Part shown: positions 5,712 through 13,264 of the stretch, one piece after another
How positions within the stretch are numbered: position 1 is the stretch's first letter
Layout of the letters: each line of letters begins with the position of its first letter
Assembly: GCA_051881615.1 (NCBI GenBank)
Contig: JBJEQF010000001.1
Span: forward strand, 1 to 22,843
Length of the DNA stretch: 22,843 nt
From: CAMFTQ01 sp051881615
GTDB lineage: Bacteria; Bacillota; Clostridia; Oscillospirales; Acutalibacteraceae
Direction: 5' to 3'
Notes under the pieces: generated by a model
What the model was told of the DNA's origin: nothing
Database searches by the model: none
Seen by the model: the letters and a program-made list of their open reading frames with translations, nothing else
Position numbers and translations under genes: made by a program

Positions 5712-6884
5712 ATGAAAGAAATTATACTTGTAAAGCTCGGCGAAATAGTTTTAAAAGGTCTTAACCGCCGAACATTTGAGGATATGCTAAAGAAAAACAT
5801 CAAAAACTCGTTGCGTGGACTTGGCAGCTTTGAGATTACCTGCGCACAGTCAACTATCAGCATTTCACCAAACAGCGACGACGTTGACCTTGACGAGGTG
5901 TGCGAAAGAATTTCAAAAATTTTCGGTATTGTCACCTTTTCAAGGGCGGCTGTCTGCGAAAAGGATATGGAGCAGATTTTAAGCCTTGCGCCCGATTATC
6001 TCTCGGAGCAGCTTGAAAACGCAAAAACCTTCAAGGTTGAAGCAAAGCGTTCCGACAAAAAATTCCCTTTAAAATCACCCGACATCTGTCGTGAAACAGG
6101 CTCAGCGATTTTAGAAAAATTCCCGCACCTCACTGTTGATGTTCACAATCCCGATTTAACCGTAACCGTAGAGGTGCGTGACTTCAAGGCTTACATCAGA
6201 GGCGAGGCTCAAAGAGGTGCAGGCGGTATTCCTGTCGGAACGGGAGGACTCGGCACAATTTTAATAAGTGGCGGCATAGACTCGCCTGTTGCGGCATATA
6301 TGATGGCAAAAAGAGGACTAAGGCTTAACGCAGTCCATTTTGCAAGTCCTCCGTACACAAGTCCCAGAGCAGAGCAAAAGGTAGTAAAGCTCTTGCAAAA
6401 GGTTAGTATGTACGCAGGGCATATAAAAATGTTTACAGTACCGTTTACTAAAATTCAAGCAACAATACAGTCACAATGCCCCGAGGAGCTTTTTACAATA
6501 ATTATGCGCCGTCTTATGATGGATATTTCACAGCGTATCGCAAAACAGACAGAAAGCGGCGCTTTGATAACAGGCGAAAGCTTAGGTCAGGTTGCGTCAC
6601 AGACTATATACGCATTAGGCTGTACGGACGAAGCCACCGATATGGTAGTATTCAGACCGCTTATTGGTATGGATAAGGAAGAGATTATTAAGATTTCTCG
6701 CAAAATAGACACGTTCGACATTTCTATTGAGCCTTACGAGGACTGCTGTACGGTATTTACGCCAAAGCACCCACGCACAAGACCTGTGCTGAAATATGTA
6801 AAAGAGGCTCAGAATAAGGTAGATTTTGAGCCGATGATACAACAAGCCTTGGACAACTTAAAAATAACAGAGATTTATCCCTGA
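5712..6884 (+). CDS. thiI: tRNA 4-thiouridine synthase / thiamine sulfurtransferase ThiI
   Basis: ThiI uses ATP and a persulfide donor to make 4-thiouridine at position 8 of tRNA, and in many bacteria also takes part in thiamine thiazole synthesis. The 390-residue protein has an N-terminal ferredoxin-like and THUMP region (to about 165), then a PP-loop ATPase domain with SGGIDSP at 186-192. The Cys pair EDCCTVF (345-346) lies at the expected catalytic-cysteine region. The C-terminal rhodanese domain of the E. coli enzyme is absent, as is usual in Firmicutes, which need a desulfurase partner; one is encoded just upstream. The ATG at 5712 follows AAGGA by 7 nt. An upstream in-frame start would overlap the desulfurase and lacks a ribosome binding site. 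Confidence 0.96.
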   Translation: MKEIILVKLGEIVLKGLNRRTFEDMLKKNIKNSLRGLGSFEITCAQSTISISPNSDDVDLDEVCERISKIFGIVTFSRAAVCEKDMEQILSLAPDYLSEQLENAKTFKVEAKRSDKKFPLKSPDICRETGSAILEKFPHLTVDVHNPDLTVTVEVRDFKAYIRGEAQRGAGGIPVGTGGLGTILISGGIDSPVAAYMMAKRGLRLNAVHFASPPYTSPRAEQKVVKLLQKVSMYAGHIKMFTVPFTKIQATIQSQCPEELFTIIMRRLMMDISQRIAKQTESGALITGESLGQVASQTIYALGCTDEATDMVVFRPLIGMDKEEIIKISRKIDTFDISIEPYEDCCTVFTPKHPRTRPVLKYVKEAQNKVDFEPMIQQALDNLKITEIYP

Positions 6885-6914
6885 TGAATTTTCAGTAAAA
6901 GGAGGGCAAAACGT

Positions 6915-8735
6915 ATGAAAATAGAAATATATTCACTGCAATCAAATCCTGCCGACGCACAGGCGTTAAACGAGAGCTTTAAGTCGGTTATGGAACGTCT
7001 GGCTGAAAACGGTTGCTATGTGATTTACAAAACAGAGCTGGAAGCAAGCGTTGCTAAAATCAAAAAGGCTCTTGTCACGAGCCTTGGCGACAGCGACAAG
7101 CCTGATATGATTTTAGTAGCTAATGCCCTGACAACAAGCGACAGCACTTCATTCAGAGAGCTTTTTGCCGATATAGTAACAGAGGCTGAAAGCAAAATTC
7201 AGGACAAACAGAAAAAGTCAAAATCAAAAAAGAAAATCAAGATATTTACGCTCGGCGATATGGGGCAGGGCTACAAGGGCTATTGCTTTAATTACCTCGG
7301 CACAAAAGTTGCCGTTTTGCCGTCTGTATCACTCACCGAAAGAAGCGTTGAGGATATTGTTACGGAGGGTGTTCGTCTTGCAAATGAAGTGTTTGAAAAC
7401 ACTGCCGAAAAGTATCCCGACGGCATAGTAACTGTTGAAAAAGAAAAGAAAGGCTTTATCAAAAGCGTTTTCCCTGTAAAAGGCGATTCGGCAAAGGAAA
7501 AGGTCAGAAAATCTGCGACCCTCATAGCGGCGGCAGTATTTCTTGTTGCAGGCGGATTTTTAATTAACAGTCTTGTTATTCAGCCTGCCGAAAACTACCG
7601 CATCCAAAGCGAAATTCAGGATATTTTCCATAACACAAACAACGACAATAAAACATCAGTAGACAACGGCTCTTCACTTACAAAAAACTGGAAAGAGCTT
7701 AAAAAAATCAATGAGGATATCGTAGGCTGGATCAAGCTTGACGGTACACTTATTGACTACCCTGTGCTTGAAAACAAGACCGATACCTCGACATATCAGT
7801 TTTATCTTAATCATAACTACAAAAAAGACTGGTCGGGCTACGGCAGTATTTTTGTAGATTACAGAGCGAAGCAGAGCGTTAAATCAAAAAACCTCGTTCT
7901 GCACGGACATCATATGAACGACGGCAGTATGTTCGGTAATCTGCTCAACTACGGCGGTACGTGGAGAGAGGGCTTTAAGGGCGATCTTAATTTTTACAAG
8001 AGCCACCCGACCTTTACCTTTGACACTCCCGAGGAAAACGCAACGTGGAAGATTATTTCTGTTTTCAAGACAAACACATTAGACGAGCACGGCGACTTTT
8101 TCAACTATATGCAGTCAAATTTCAACTCAAGTGCTGAATTTATGAACTTTGTTTACAACGTGCGTGTTCGCTCGCTTTTCAACTGTCCCGTTAATGTAAA
8201 CGAAAACGATCAGATTATTACGCTTTCTACCTGCTCATATGAATTTTCCGAATTCAGAACAGTAGTAGTAGCACGTAAGGTTCGAGCTAACGAAAACTTC
8301 AGCGTTGACGTTTCAAAGGCATCTCTTAACAAGGACGCAGTATGGCCGCAGGTTTACTATAACAATCAGGGCGGCACACGTCCAAAGGTGACAACGTTCC
8401 AGACAGAGCTGAAAGACGGCAGCATCAGCTGGTATGACGGCAAAGGAAAGCTCGAAGGCAGTGAGGAGCTGACAGGAAGCAAAAAAACAACGCAATCAAA
8501 TAAAAAAGGCAACGCAGTAATCTATACCGTTGAGTTTATCAATTATGACGGCACTGTTCTTAAAAGGCAGGAGGTTGTTGAGGGCGAGGCTGCAACACCG
8601 CCTACAGAAACACCAATCAAGCCGAATGACGAGTATTATTCATACACGTTCACAGGCTGGGATATGGACTACTCAAAAATCATCAGCAATATGAGAGTAG
8701 CCGCAACCTTTAAGGAACACAGACTAAGCAATTAA
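6915..8735 (+). CDS. Class B sortase with N-terminal cytoplasmic domain and C-terminal InlB-type repeat
   Basis: Sortases are membrane-anchored transpeptidases that attach proteins to the cell wall or build pili. This 606-residue protein has four parts. Residues 1-160 form a soluble domain loosely like the MoCF/CinA fold (DMILVANALTTSDSTSF at 64-80; GTKVAVLP at 129-136). A positively charged stretch precedes one membrane helix (about 200-222). The class B sortase domain (about 255-456) has His332 (HGHHMNDGSMFG), Cys440 (ITLSTCSYEF) and Arg448. Residues 536-599 form one InlB B-repeat-like unit (VEFINYDGTVLK ... YTFTGWDMD). The inferred topology puts the first domain inside and the rest outside. 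AGGAGG precedes the ATG; thiI ends 30 nt upstream. No sortase substrate is encoded nearby. Sortase identity is firm; the N-domain assignment is tentative. Confidence 0.93.
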   Translation: MKIEIYSLQSNPADAQALNESFKSVMERLAENGCYVIYKTELEASVAKIKKALVTSLGDSDKPDMILVANALTTSDSTSFRELFADIVTEAESKIQDKQKKSKSKKKIKIFTLGDMGQGYKGYCFNYLGTKVAVLPSVSLTERSVEDIVTEGVRLANEVFENTAEKYPDGIVTVEKEKKGFIKSVFPVKGDSAKEKVRKSATLIAAAVFLVAGGFLINSLVIQPAENYRIQSEIQDIFHNTNNDNKTSVDNGSSLTKNWKELKKINEDIVGWIKLDGTLIDYPVLENKTDTSTYQFYLNHNYKKDWSGYGSIFVDYRAKQSVKSKNLVLHGHHMNDGSMFGNLLNYGGTWREGFKGDLNFYKSHPTFTFDTPEENATWKIISVFKTNTLDEHGDFFNYMQSNFNSSAEFMNFVYNVRVRSLFNCPVNVNENDQIITLSTCSYEFSEFRTVVVARKVRANENFSVDVSKASLNKDAVWPQVYYNNQGGTRPKVTTFQTELKDGSISWYDGKGKLEGSEELTGSKKTTQSNKKGNAVIYTVEFINYDGTVLKRQEVVEGEAATPPTETPIKPNDEYYSYTFTGWDMDYSKIISNMRVAATFKEHRLSN

Positions 8736-8759
8736 AGCGAAATACGTCAGTATGTGCAT

Positions 8760-8788
8760 TTGACGATTTTTCTGCTTTGTTCAGATTA
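8760..8788 (+). promoter_or_regulatory. Weak candidate promoter before the small sortase-linked gene
   Basis: TTGACG (8760-8765) is followed after 17 bases by AGATTA (8783-8788), a poor -10; TTAAAT lies a little further on. No terminator separates it from the sortase gene, so read-through from upstream may be the main source of transcript. Tentative. Confidence 0.25.
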
Positions 8789-8813
8789 AATAGATTTAAT
8801 TTTGGGTAAGAGT

Positions 8814-9233
8814 ATGAAATTTGATTTGATTTTTTATCAGTCTAAAAAAACGTCGCTTTGTGAAAAAAAGCTAAGCGATATTTTGAATAAAAGCTCAATT
8901 TTTCAGAACACAACAGCCTTTGCAACAACTCCGGTTGCTTTGGGGCAAAGGCTTGTTAATTCACTTAACTGCTGCTACCTCGTTTTCGTAGTCGGTAATT
9001 TATCCACAGGTGACAGCAACAGCTTCACAAGGGTAATTTCAAGAGCGATTGCAAACAGCAATATGACGCTTAGCAACACAAAAAAACTGAGAAGTCTGCT
9101 CGGTCCTGACGGATATATTATAAGCTGCGGAAAGCAGGTCATTGTTGCACTTCCCGATGACCCCTGCGAGATAGAATCGATGCTTTCCCACGAGGTTGTT
9201 GACTATATTACAAGAACTGTACCGACAGAGTAA
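8814..9233 (+). CDS. Small uncharacterised protein related to the sortase N-terminal domain
   Basis: I do not recognise a named family. From the ATG at 8814 the product has 139 residues, no signal peptide and no clear membrane segment, so it is probably cytoplasmic. It matches the first 160 residues of the upstream sortase in layout: LVFVVGNLSTGDSNSF (56-71) aligns with MILVANALTTSDSTSF, and the GKQVIVALP stretch (106-114) with GTKVAVLP. Both share the pattern xLxTxDSxSF. This suggests a duplicated or split MoCF-like domain working with the sortase. A TTG at 8802 is in frame and would add four residues. The ribosome binding site is weak for both starts. The gene is followed by a strong terminator, so it likely closes the desulfurase-thiI-sortase transcription unit. 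Confidence 0.7.
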   Translation: MKFDLIFYQSKKTSLCEKKLSDILNKSSIFQNTTAFATTPVALGQRLVNSLNCCYLVFVVGNLSTGDSNSFTRVISRAIANSNMTLSNTKKLRSLLGPDGYIISCGKQVIVALPDDPCEIESMLSHEVVDYITRTVPTE

Positions 9234-9241
9234 AAGACAAG

Positions 9242-9325
9242 CCACCCGAAAAGTAATTATCGTATCGACTCAGAAGTAATCTTGAGATTTCGATATATCT
9301 TTTCGGGTGGTATTTTTTATTTTTT
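9242..9325 (+). terminator. Intrinsic terminator after the sortase-linked gene
   Basis: CCACCCGAAAAG (9242-9253) pairs perfectly with CTTTTCGGGTGG (9299-9310), followed by two T-runs to 9325. The 45-nt interior can itself pair further (an ATCG/CGAT step and CTCA/TGAG), giving an unusually tall hairpin. Clear terminator on the plus strand. Confidence 0.85.
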
Positions 9326-9352
9326 GATTATTGAATCAAGGAGTGATTTTAT

Positions 9353-9913
9353 ATGAATAATCTCGGAACAGTAACTCTCGAAACAGAAAGACTGATACTG
9401 CGTAAAACAAGAGAAGATGACGCTGAGCCGATGTTCAGAAACTGGGCGAATGATGAAAGAGTAACAAAATATTTGACGTGGCAGCCCTATGAAAGCGTTG
9501 AGCAATTAAAAACGTCATATCACAAATATTTGCTTGATAATCAGGACAAGCTCAGTTTTTACGACTGGAAAATAGCGCTGAAAGAAATCGGAGAGCCTAT
9601 AGGCGCAATCGGTGTGGTGCAGCTCAGAGAGGATATAGAGGCCGCTACAATCGGATATTGTCTTGGCTATAACTGGTGGCACAAGGGCATAATGAGCGAG
9701 GCTTTTAAAGAAATAATCAGATTTTTGTTTGAAGAAGTAGGCTTGAACCGTATCGAAGCCTATCACGACCCCCGAAATCCTCACTCCGGCGGTGTAATGA
9801 AAAAATGCGGCTTAGTATATGAGGGAACAGCAAGACAGGCAGGTAAAAATATGCAGGGCATTTGCGACAATGTGCATTACGCAATATTGAAAGAAGATTA
9901 TTTTGCTAAGTAA
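9353..9913 (+). CDS. GNAT-family N-acetyltransferase, RimJ/RimL-like
   Basis: This enzyme transfers acetyl from acetyl-CoA to an amine, in this subgroup often a protein N-terminus or a small molecule; the substrate cannot be told from the sequence. It has 186 residues, typical of the RimJ/RimL group. LETERLILRKTREDDAEPMF is the characteristic opening. The acetyl-CoA region is IGYCLGYNWWHKGIMSEA (100-117), and RNPHSGGVMKKCGLVYEG (141-158) is the conserved late motif with the N...S...K.G pattern. AAGGAGTGAT sits 5-6 nt before the ATG at 9353. The gene stands alone between a plus-strand terminator and the convergent end of the ribosomal operon. A dedicated promoter is not obvious in the short upstream gap. 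Confidence 0.9.
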   Translation: MNNLGTVTLETERLILRKTREDDAEPMFRNWANDERVTKYLTWQPYESVEQLKTSYHKYLLDNQDKLSFYDWKIALKEIGEPIGAIGVVQLREDIEAATIGYCLGYNWWHKGIMSEAFKEIIRFLFEEVGLNRIEAYHDPRNPHSGGVMKKCGLVYEGTARQAGKNMQGICDNVHYAILKEDYFAK

Positions 9914-9937
9914 AAATTAAATCCAAAATAAACAGGA

Positions 9938-9969
9938 CTAAAAAACGGCAGAGCCTTCGCTCTGCCGTT
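9938..9969 (-). terminator. Intrinsic terminator of the ribosomal superoperon
   Basis: An 11-bp perfect stem, AACGGCAGAGC / GCTCTGCCGTT (9944-9954 and 9959-9969), has a CTTC loop in the plus reading and GAAG in the minus. On the minus strand it is followed directly by a run of six T (9940-9945 on plus as A), giving a strong terminator 18 bases after the rplQ stop. It may also stop the converging acetyltransferase transcript, though the T-tract on that side is broken. Confidence 0.9.
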
Positions 9970-9986
9970 AATCTATTTAATTACAA

Positions 9987-10328
9987 TTAAAGAAGCTCGA
10001 TAATTGCCATTTCAGCAGCGTCGCCACGACGTGGTCCTAACTTAGTAATACGTGTGTAGCCGCCGTTTCTGTCCTTATATTTAGGAGCAATCTCTGTAAA
10101 CAGCTTGTGTGCAACGTCCTCTTTAGTAACAAAAGACATTACAAGACGCTTGTTGTGGAGACTGTCTTCCTTAGCTATTGTAATCATTTTCTCTGCCATT
10201 GAGCTAACCTCTTTGGCACGGGTAACTGTAGTTTCGATTTTGCCGTTTTCAAACAGGAATGTAACCATAGCTCTGAGCATTGCTGTTCTGTGAGCAGTAG
10301 TTCTTCCCAGCTTTCTTGTACCTGGCAT
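9987..10328 (-). CDS. rplQ: 50S ribosomal protein L17
   Basis: L17 is a 23S rRNA-binding protein near the peptide exit tunnel. The 113-residue product starts MPGTRKLGRTTAHRTAMLRA and contains the conserved LFENGKIETTVTRAKEV and YTRITKLGPRRGDAAEMAII segments. Length is normal for Firmicutes. AAGGAG precedes the ATG. It is the last gene of the alpha operon, 35 nt after rpoA, and is followed by the intrinsic terminator at 9938-9969. The rplM-rpsI and ecfA genes that often come next in Firmicutes are absent here. Confidence 0.98.
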   Translation of the reverse strand: MPGTRKLGRTTAHRTAMLRAMVTFLFENGKIETTVTRAKEVSSMAEKMITIAKEDSLHNKRLVMSFVTKEDVAHKLFTEIAPKYKDRNGGYTRITKLGPRRGDAAEMAIIELL

Positions 10329-10363
10329 ATTGTTTCACTCCTTTTCTCAGTTTTTAAAAGGGT

Positions 10364-11317
10364 TTATTCATCCTCAGAGCGAAGACTGAAGCCGAGAGAT
10401 TGAAGCTTGTAGATAACTTCCTCTAAAGACTTGCGACCAAGGTTTCTTACCTTCATCATATCTTCCTCTGACTTATTGATTAAATCTTCAACTGTGTTAA
10501 TGCCTGCACGCTTTAAGCAGTTGAATGAACGAACAGACAAATCAAGCTCTTCGATAGTCATCTCAAGCAGCTTTCCCTTTGAATTGTCGTCCTTTTCAAC
10601 CATAATCTCTGTGCTTGAGCCCTTGTCAGAAAGGTCAACAAAGAGATTCAAATGCTCTGTAAGCACCTTAGCTGCAAGTGAAACAGCCTCTTGTGCATTT
10701 ATAACACCGTTTGTCCACACCTCAAGCGAAAGCTTGTCGTAGTCAGTAATCTGACCGACACGTGTGTTTTCTACGATATAGTTGACCTTTAACACAGGTG
10801 TATAAATGGAATCCACAGGTAATACACCGATGACATTGTTGCCGCTTAACGCCTTGTTGCGCTCTGCCGGCACATATCCTCTGCCCTTATCGAGTGTAAT
10901 TTCCATATTAAGCTTAGAGTCTTCGCCAAGTGTTGCAATGTGAAGGTCGGGTGTGAGAATTTCGACCTCGCTGTCGCACTGAATCATATCGCCTGTAACC
11001 TCACAGGGACCCTCAGCAAAGATTGATACTGTCTTTGGACCCTCGCTGTGAAGCTTTGCTACAAGGCTTTTCATATTAAGAACGATTTCAGTAACGTCTT
11101 CTTTAACACCGGGAATTGTCGAAAACTCGTGGAGAACACCGTCAATCTTGATAGATGTAACGGCTACTCCTTCTAAGGATGAAAGCAAAACTCTTCTTAA
11201 GCTGTTGCCCAAGGTGTTGCCGAAGCCTCTTTCCAAAGGCTCGACAACAAATTTGCCGTACTTTCCATCGCTTGATAATTCTTTAGTTTCAATGCTTGGC
11301 TTTTGTATCTCTATCAT
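10364..11317 (-). CDS. rpoA: RNA polymerase alpha subunit
   Basis: The alpha dimer nucleates RNA polymerase assembly, and its C-terminal domain contacts UP elements and activators. The 317-residue protein has an N-terminal dimerisation domain (LERGFGNTLGNSLRRVLLSS near residue 30; about 1-230), an acidic linker, and an intact C-terminal domain from about 255 (LDLSVRSFNCLKRAGINTVE, then VRNLGRKSLEEV). AAGGAGGAG precedes the ATG. The gene follows rpsD after 69 nt, a slightly wide gap for this operon, with no clear terminator or promoter inside it. Confidence 0.98.
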   Translation of the reverse strand: MIEIQKPSIETKELSSDGKYGKFVVEPLERGFGNTLGNSLRRVLLSSLEGVAVTSIKIDGVLHEFSTIPGVKEDVTEIVLNMKSLVAKLHSEGPKTVSIFAEGPCEVTGDMIQCDSEVEILTPDLHIATLGEDSKLNMEITLDKGRGYVPAERNKALSGNNVIGVLPVDSIYTPVLKVNYIVENTRVGQITDYDKLSLEVWTNGVINAQEAVSLAAKVLTEHLNLFVDLSDKGSSTEIMVEKDDNSKGKLLEMTIEELDLSVRSFNCLKRAGINTVEDLINKSEEDMMKVRNLGRKSLEEVIYKLQSLGFSLRSEDE

Positions 11318-11386
11318 TAGCGAACTCCTCCTTAACGTTAAACAGCTTACGCTGCTAAGCTTGTAACCGAACTGAATCTATGCGGA

Positions 11387-12013
11387 TTACTTGGAGTACA
11401 ACTCAACGATAAGAGTTTCATCAACGTCTAAGTCGATTTCTTCACGCTGAGCCACAGCAACAACCTTGCCCTCCAAGGTTTCGTTGTTTGCCTCTAAATA
11501 TTTAGGAACAGGTCTTGCAGAGTTAGCTTCAGCAACAGCCTTAATCTTATCAAGGCTGCGGCTCTTTTCGCAGATTGCGATAACGTCGCCTACTGATGTG
11601 AGGTATGACGGAATGTCAACTCTTTTGCCGTTAACTGTTACGTGGCCGTGTGTAACGAACTGTCTTGCCTCTGCGTGAGAAGAAGCCCAGCCCATCTTAT
11701 AAATAACGTTGTCAAGACGGCTCTCTAAGATAGCAAGCAAAGCCTCACCTGTCTTGCCCTCTTTCTTTTCAGCCAAGTCATAGTAATGTCTGAACTGGCT
11801 TTCGAGTACGCCGTAATAACGCTTAGTCATCTGCTTAGCACGAAGCTGAAGACCGTATTCTGAACTTTTCTTACGTCCCTGACCATGCTGACCCGGTGCG
11901 TAAGATCTGCGAGTAACCGCACATTTGTCTGTATAGCAGCGTTCACCCTTTAAGAAAAGCTTTTTGCCCTCTCTGCGGCACTGTCTGCATACAGCTCCTG
12001 TATATCTTGCCAT
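11387..12013 (-). CDS. rpsD: 30S ribosomal protein S4, zinc-binding form
   Basis: S4 binds 16S rRNA early in small-subunit assembly; in many bacteria it also represses its own operon. The 208-residue protein begins MARYTGAVCRQCRREGKKLF, with Cys9, Cys12, Cys26 and Cys31 placed for zinc binding, so it is the C+ form. The S4 RNA-binding domain (SRLDNVIYKMGWASSHAEAR, then GHVTVNGKRVDIPS) is intact. A good AGGAGGTG site precedes the ATG. It lies between rpsK and rpoA in the alpha operon. Confidence 0.98.
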   Translation of the reverse strand: MARYTGAVCRQCRREGKKLFLKGERCYTDKCAVTRRSYAPGQHGQGRKKSSEYGLQLRAKQMTKRYYGVLESQFRHYYDLAEKKEGKTGEALLAILESRLDNVIYKMGWASSHAEARQFVTHGHVTVNGKRVDIPSYLTSVGDVIAICEKSRSLDKIKAVAEANSARPVPKYLEANNETLEGKVVAVAQREEIDLDVDETLIVELYSK

Positions 12014-12039
12014 ATACTAAACACCTCCTGAAAAATTAA

Positions 12040-12444
12040 CTATACACGTCTTCTCTTTGGAGGACGGCATCCGTTGTGAGGAATTGGAGTAACGTCTTTA
12101 ATCATAGATACTTCAAGACCTGCTGACTGTAATGCACGGATTGCAGCCTCACGACCCTGTCCCGGTCCCTTAACGTAAACCTCAACAGTTTTCATACCGT
12201 GCTCCATAGCAACCTTTGCAGCTGTTTCTGCTGCTGACTGAGCAGCAAACGGAGTAGATTTCTTTGAACCTCTGAAGCCTAACTCGCCTGCGCTTGCCCA
12301 TGAAATTGCGTTACCCTGAGTATCTGAAATAGTAACAATAGTATTGTTAAATGTTGACTGAATGTGTGCTGCGCCTTTTTCAATGTTCTTGCGTTCACGG
12401 CGACGGCGCACTGTAGTTTTTTTACCAGCCTTTGGTGCTGCCAT
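12040..12444 (-). CDS. rpsK: 30S ribosomal protein S11
   Basis: S11 sits on the platform of the small subunit by the E-site mRNA. The 134-residue protein carries the conserved HIQSTFNNTIVTISDTQGNA, GFRGSKKSTPFAAQSAAE and the C-terminal PIPHNGCRPPKRRRV. The basic N-terminus and length are normal. AGGAGGG precedes the ATG, 14 nt after rpsM ends. Confidence 0.98.
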   Translation of the reverse strand: MAAPKAGKKTTVRRRRERKNIEKGAAHIQSTFNNTIVTISDTQGNAISWASAGELGFRGSKKSTPFAAQSAAETAAKVAMEHGMKTVEVYVKGPGQGREAAIRALQSAGLEVSMIKDVTPIPHNGCRPPKRRRV

Positions 12445-12458
12445 TTGCTTTACCCTCC

Positions 12459-12827
12459 TTACTTTTTCTTGTTAGCCATTGTCTTGCGCGGGCCCTTGCG
12501 GGTACGAGCGTTAGTCTTTGAACGCTGACCTCTTACAGGTAAGCTCTTTCTGTGACGAACGCCGCGATAGCAGCCAATTTCGATAAGTCTTTTAATATCA
12601 AAAGCAATGTCACGGCGAAGGTCACCTTCTACACGACAGTTGTGATCGATATATTCTCTTAACTTTGAAACGTCATCCTCTGTCAGATCTCTGACACGAG
12701 TATCCGGGTTAATGCCTGTTGCAGCAATAATGTCGTTTGCAGTTTTGCGGCCGATGCCGTAGATATATGTTAAACCGATTTCAATTCTTTTATCTCTCGG
12801 TAAGTCAACACCTGCTATACGAGCCAT
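12459..12827 (-). CDS. rpsM: 30S ribosomal protein S13
   Basis: S13 lies in the head of the small subunit and bridges to the large subunit and P-site tRNA. The 122-residue protein opens MARIAGVDLPRDKRIEIGLT, has the helix-hairpin-helix GIGRKTANDIIAATGI, and ends in the basic tail RGQRSKTNARTRKGPRKT. GGAGGTG precedes the ATG. First of the rpsM-rpsK-rpsD-rpoA-rplQ group, 44 nt after rpmJ. Confidence 0.98.
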   Translation of the reverse strand: MARIAGVDLPRDKRIEIGLTYIYGIGRKTANDIIAATGINPDTRVRDLTEDDVSKLREYIDHNCRVEGDLRRDIAFDIKRLIEIGCYRGVRHRKSLPVRGQRSKTNARTRKGPRKTMANKKK

Positions 12828-12871
12828 TTAGTGCACCTCCATTTAAAATTAAAAATATTGTTTTTACAAAA

Positions 12872-12985
12872 TCAACCCTGGCGCTGTTTGTGCTTTGGGT
12901 TTTCGCAGATTACCATTACTTTGCCTTTTCTCTTGATAACCTTGCACTTTTCGCAAATTTTCTTTACTGAAGGTCTGACTTTCAT
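12872..12985 (-). CDS. rpmJ: 50S ribosomal protein L36, zinc-binding form
   Basis: A 37-codon gene in the gap between infA and rpsM. It encodes MKVRPSVKKICEKCKVIKRK and ends in ENPKHKQRQG. Cys11, Cys14, Cys27 and His32 form the zinc site of the C+ type. AAAGGAA lies 9 nt before the ATG. The position between infA and rpsM is canonical. Identification is firm despite the small size. Confidence 0.97.
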   Translation of the reverse strand: MKVRPSVKKICEKCKVIKRKGKVMVICENPKHKQRQG

Positions 12986-13024
12986 TGAGTAATCATTCCT
13001 TTCTTTTAGTTAAATCTATTTATA

Positions 13025-13243
13025 TTACTTGCTTCTCCAAGTAATTCTTCCTCTTGTCAGGTCATACGGAGAAAGCTCCACCGTAACCTTATCGCCCGGC
13101 AAAATACGAATGTAGTTCATTCTTAATTTGCCTGAAATTACAGCCAAAATCTGGTGGCCGTTCTGAAGTTCAACCATAAACTGAGCGTTGGGCAACGCTT
13201 CTGTTACTGTACCCTCTGTTTCGATAACATCTTGTTTTGACAT
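13025..13243 (-). CDS. infA: Translation initiation factor IF-1
   Basis: IF-1 occupies the ribosomal A site during initiation. The 72-residue protein is a single OB fold: MSKQDVIETEGTVTEALPNA, then FMVELQNGHQILAVISGKLR, MNYIRILPGDKVTVELSPYD and a C-terminal LTRGRITWRSK. Length and sequence match the family throughout. AGAGGTT precedes the ATG. It follows the KOW-protein gene by 21 nt and precedes rpmJ, the standard place in Firmicutes. Confidence 0.98.
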   Translation of the reverse strand: MSKQDVIETEGTVTEALPNAQFMVELQNGHQILAVISGKLRMNYIRILPGDKVTVELSPYDLTRGRITWRSK

Positions 13244-13264
13244 ATTATAACCTCTCTGCTGAAA

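Noticed and set aside
9299..9325. GGGTGGTA before the acetyltransferase gene resembles the T-box antiterminator sequence.
   Set aside because: The full T-box core (GGGTGGTACCGCG) is not present, the T-run follows at once, the specifier and stem I are absent, and the string is simply the right arm of the terminator hairpin.
11318..11386. A small hairpin (CAGC/GCTG) in the rpsD-rpoA gap as an internal terminator or promoter.
   Set aside because: The stem is only four or five pairs, has no T-run, and there is no credible -35/-10 pair.
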